A stretch of DNA of 15,145 bases from Candidatus Borrarchaeota archaeon (lineage in GTDB: Archaea; Asgardarchaeota; Sifarchaeia; Borrarchaeales; Borrarchaeaceae): positions 1 through 15,145 of the forward strand of contig JAEORY010000040.1 of NCBI GenBank assembly GCA_016840645.1. The letters run 5' to 3'. The notes under the pieces are model-generated. The model was not told where the DNA came from. It made no database searches and saw only the letters and a list, made by a program, of their open reading frames with translations. Positions 14,441 through 15,145 of the stretch are shown here, in pieces. How positions within the stretch are numbered: position 1 is the stretch's first letter; each line of letters begins with the position of its first letter. Both the position numbers and the translations under genes were made by a program.

Positions 14441-15145
14441 TTACAAGAACAATTTCTTAGCACCATTCTCGAACATATCAACATTATTTCGCGCTATTTT
14501 GAGATTTGAGCGCGCTATTTTTTCTAATCTTTTATCAGCACAGTTTTTATCATTTTTTATCGTGTTTGGCATAAGAGAGATCTGTCGCCTTGTCAAGGGG
14601 ACATTTGCAGCGATTTCTAATGCTTTCGGGACGCACTTTTCGCCGAATTTCTCTTCAATTTGTGAGAACAAATTGTATCCTGCTGCGTAAGGATTGATAA
14701 CAGGTTTCTCATATTTTAGGGCAAAATAATCATGCTTAACATTGAGTTTTTCGCTTTCAAATACCATTTTTTTGAAACTTTCTATCTCGTGGTGTATCTG
14801 TTGAATAAACTGTGAATCTTTATCTGAGATTTTTTCAAGCAGTTTTTCGAAAGTCTTTAACTCTAGCCATGTTGCGAATCCTTCATCGACGATCAACGTA
14901 GAAATTGCAAGCCATTGAATCCCCGTAGCATACTTATTTGATATTTTTTCTAGTTCTTTCATAAGTAATTCTATACCTTTGTGGTGGTATTCTAGTTCTA
15001 GCAATTTTTTCCCTAATGTTGTAAACTGTTGAAAGAAACAATGACCAAATTTTTCATGTATGATAATGCTTAGAAGATTCGCAATAGATTGCGGATAGAG
15101 GTATGTCTCCAGATCATAAAGGATATTTACCTTACCTAGAGGGTC
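14441..15145 (-). CDS. Putative zinc metallopeptidase, unrecognised family (5' end outside the window)
   Basis: The frame is open from the right edge (first codon at 15145) to TAA 14441, giving 234 residues without a stop; TTG 15004 is internal to it. No known family was recognised. Residues 30-35 read HEKFGH in a hydrophobic helical context (LLSIIIHEKFGHCFF), an HExxxH arrangement. Residues 87-93 read DEGFATW, where a glutamate after a hydrophobic stretch (WLAISTLIVDEG) could be a third metal ligand, as in gluzincin-like peptidases. The rest is helical and charged, including a C-terminal segment rich in Lys/Asn. No signal peptide can be assessed because the N-terminus is missing. It precedes pyrK by 22 bp, so the two are probably cotranscribed. 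Peptidase activity is an inference from the motif. Confidence 0.6.
   Translation of the reverse strand, partial: DPLGKVNILYDLETYLYPQSIANLLSIIIHEKFGHCFFQQFTTLGKKLLELEYHHKGIELLMKELEKISNKYATGIQWLAISTLIVDEGFATWLELKTFEKLLEKISDKDSQFIQQIHHEIESFKKMVFESEKLNVKHDYFALKYEKPVINPYAAGYNLFSQIEEKFGEKCVPKALEIAANVPLTRRQISLMPNTIKNDKNCADKRLEKIARSNLKIARNNVDMFENGAKKLFL

Noticed and set aside
14419..14484. A longer pyrK start extending upstream to 14484
   Set aside because: It would overlap the end of the upstream gene, while ATG 14418 has a strong Shine-Dalgarno sequence at 6 nt and gives the usual PyrK N-terminus.

Overview
This window is almost certainly from an archaeon. The strongest evidence is an adjacent gatD-gatE pair, encoding the archaeal glutamyl-tRNA(Gln) amidotransferase, a family I know only from Archaea. 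An archaeal-type Nog1 GTPase, a stand-alone Elp3, a PyrK-like flavoprotein, ribosome binding sites of the AGGTGA/GGAGG type and AT-rich TATA-like boxes agree with this. The DNA is AT-rich. I cannot assign a phylum from the sequence alone; an uncultured lineage, possibly Asgard, is compatible.

Layout. Positions 1-1258 (+) hold the 3' end of a probable DUF402/FAU-1-type RNA-binding protein and a Nog1-like ribosome-assembly GTPase. Positions 1261-3665 (-) hold nadE then gatB, converging on nog1 with 2 bp between stop codons. A divergent intergenic region (3666-3915) leads into a NUDIX hydrolase (+). That gene converges on a cysteine-cluster (YkgJ-type) protein, and glmS follows on the same minus strand. 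Positions 6900-8334 hold a solo tnpB element (IS200/IS605 superfamily, no tnpA) with a recognisable right end and a likely omegaRNA scaffold. Two adjacent long hairpins follow (8344-8440). gatD-gatE (+) comes next as a tight operon. gatE overlaps the tail of elp3 (-) by 6 bp. elp3, pyrK and a truncated putative zinc metallopeptidase form a minus-strand series to the window edge.

Together the genes centre on translation (Nog1, GatB, GatDE, Elp3) and on amide-nitrogen or cofactor biosynthesis (NadE, GlmS, GatB/GatDE, PyrK). GatB belongs to the GatCAB system (Asp-tRNA(Asn) amidation in most archaea) and GatDE makes Gln-tRNA(Gln), so components of both transamidation systems lie within 11 kb. gatA and gatC are not in the window.

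The most notable points are: (1) nog1 and the NUDIX gene both appear to start at AUU codons, each with a Shine-Dalgarno sequence at suitable spacing, because no ATG/GTG/TTG preserves their conserved N-termini; (2) a hairpin series at the 3' end of tnpB that looks like an omegaRNA scaffold; (3) an uncharacterised structured stretch of two consecutive hairpins between the transposon and gatD; (4) a putative metallopeptidase with an HExxxH motif (HEKFGH) next to pyrK. I found no CRISPR array, rRNA or tRNA. None of this was tested computationally.
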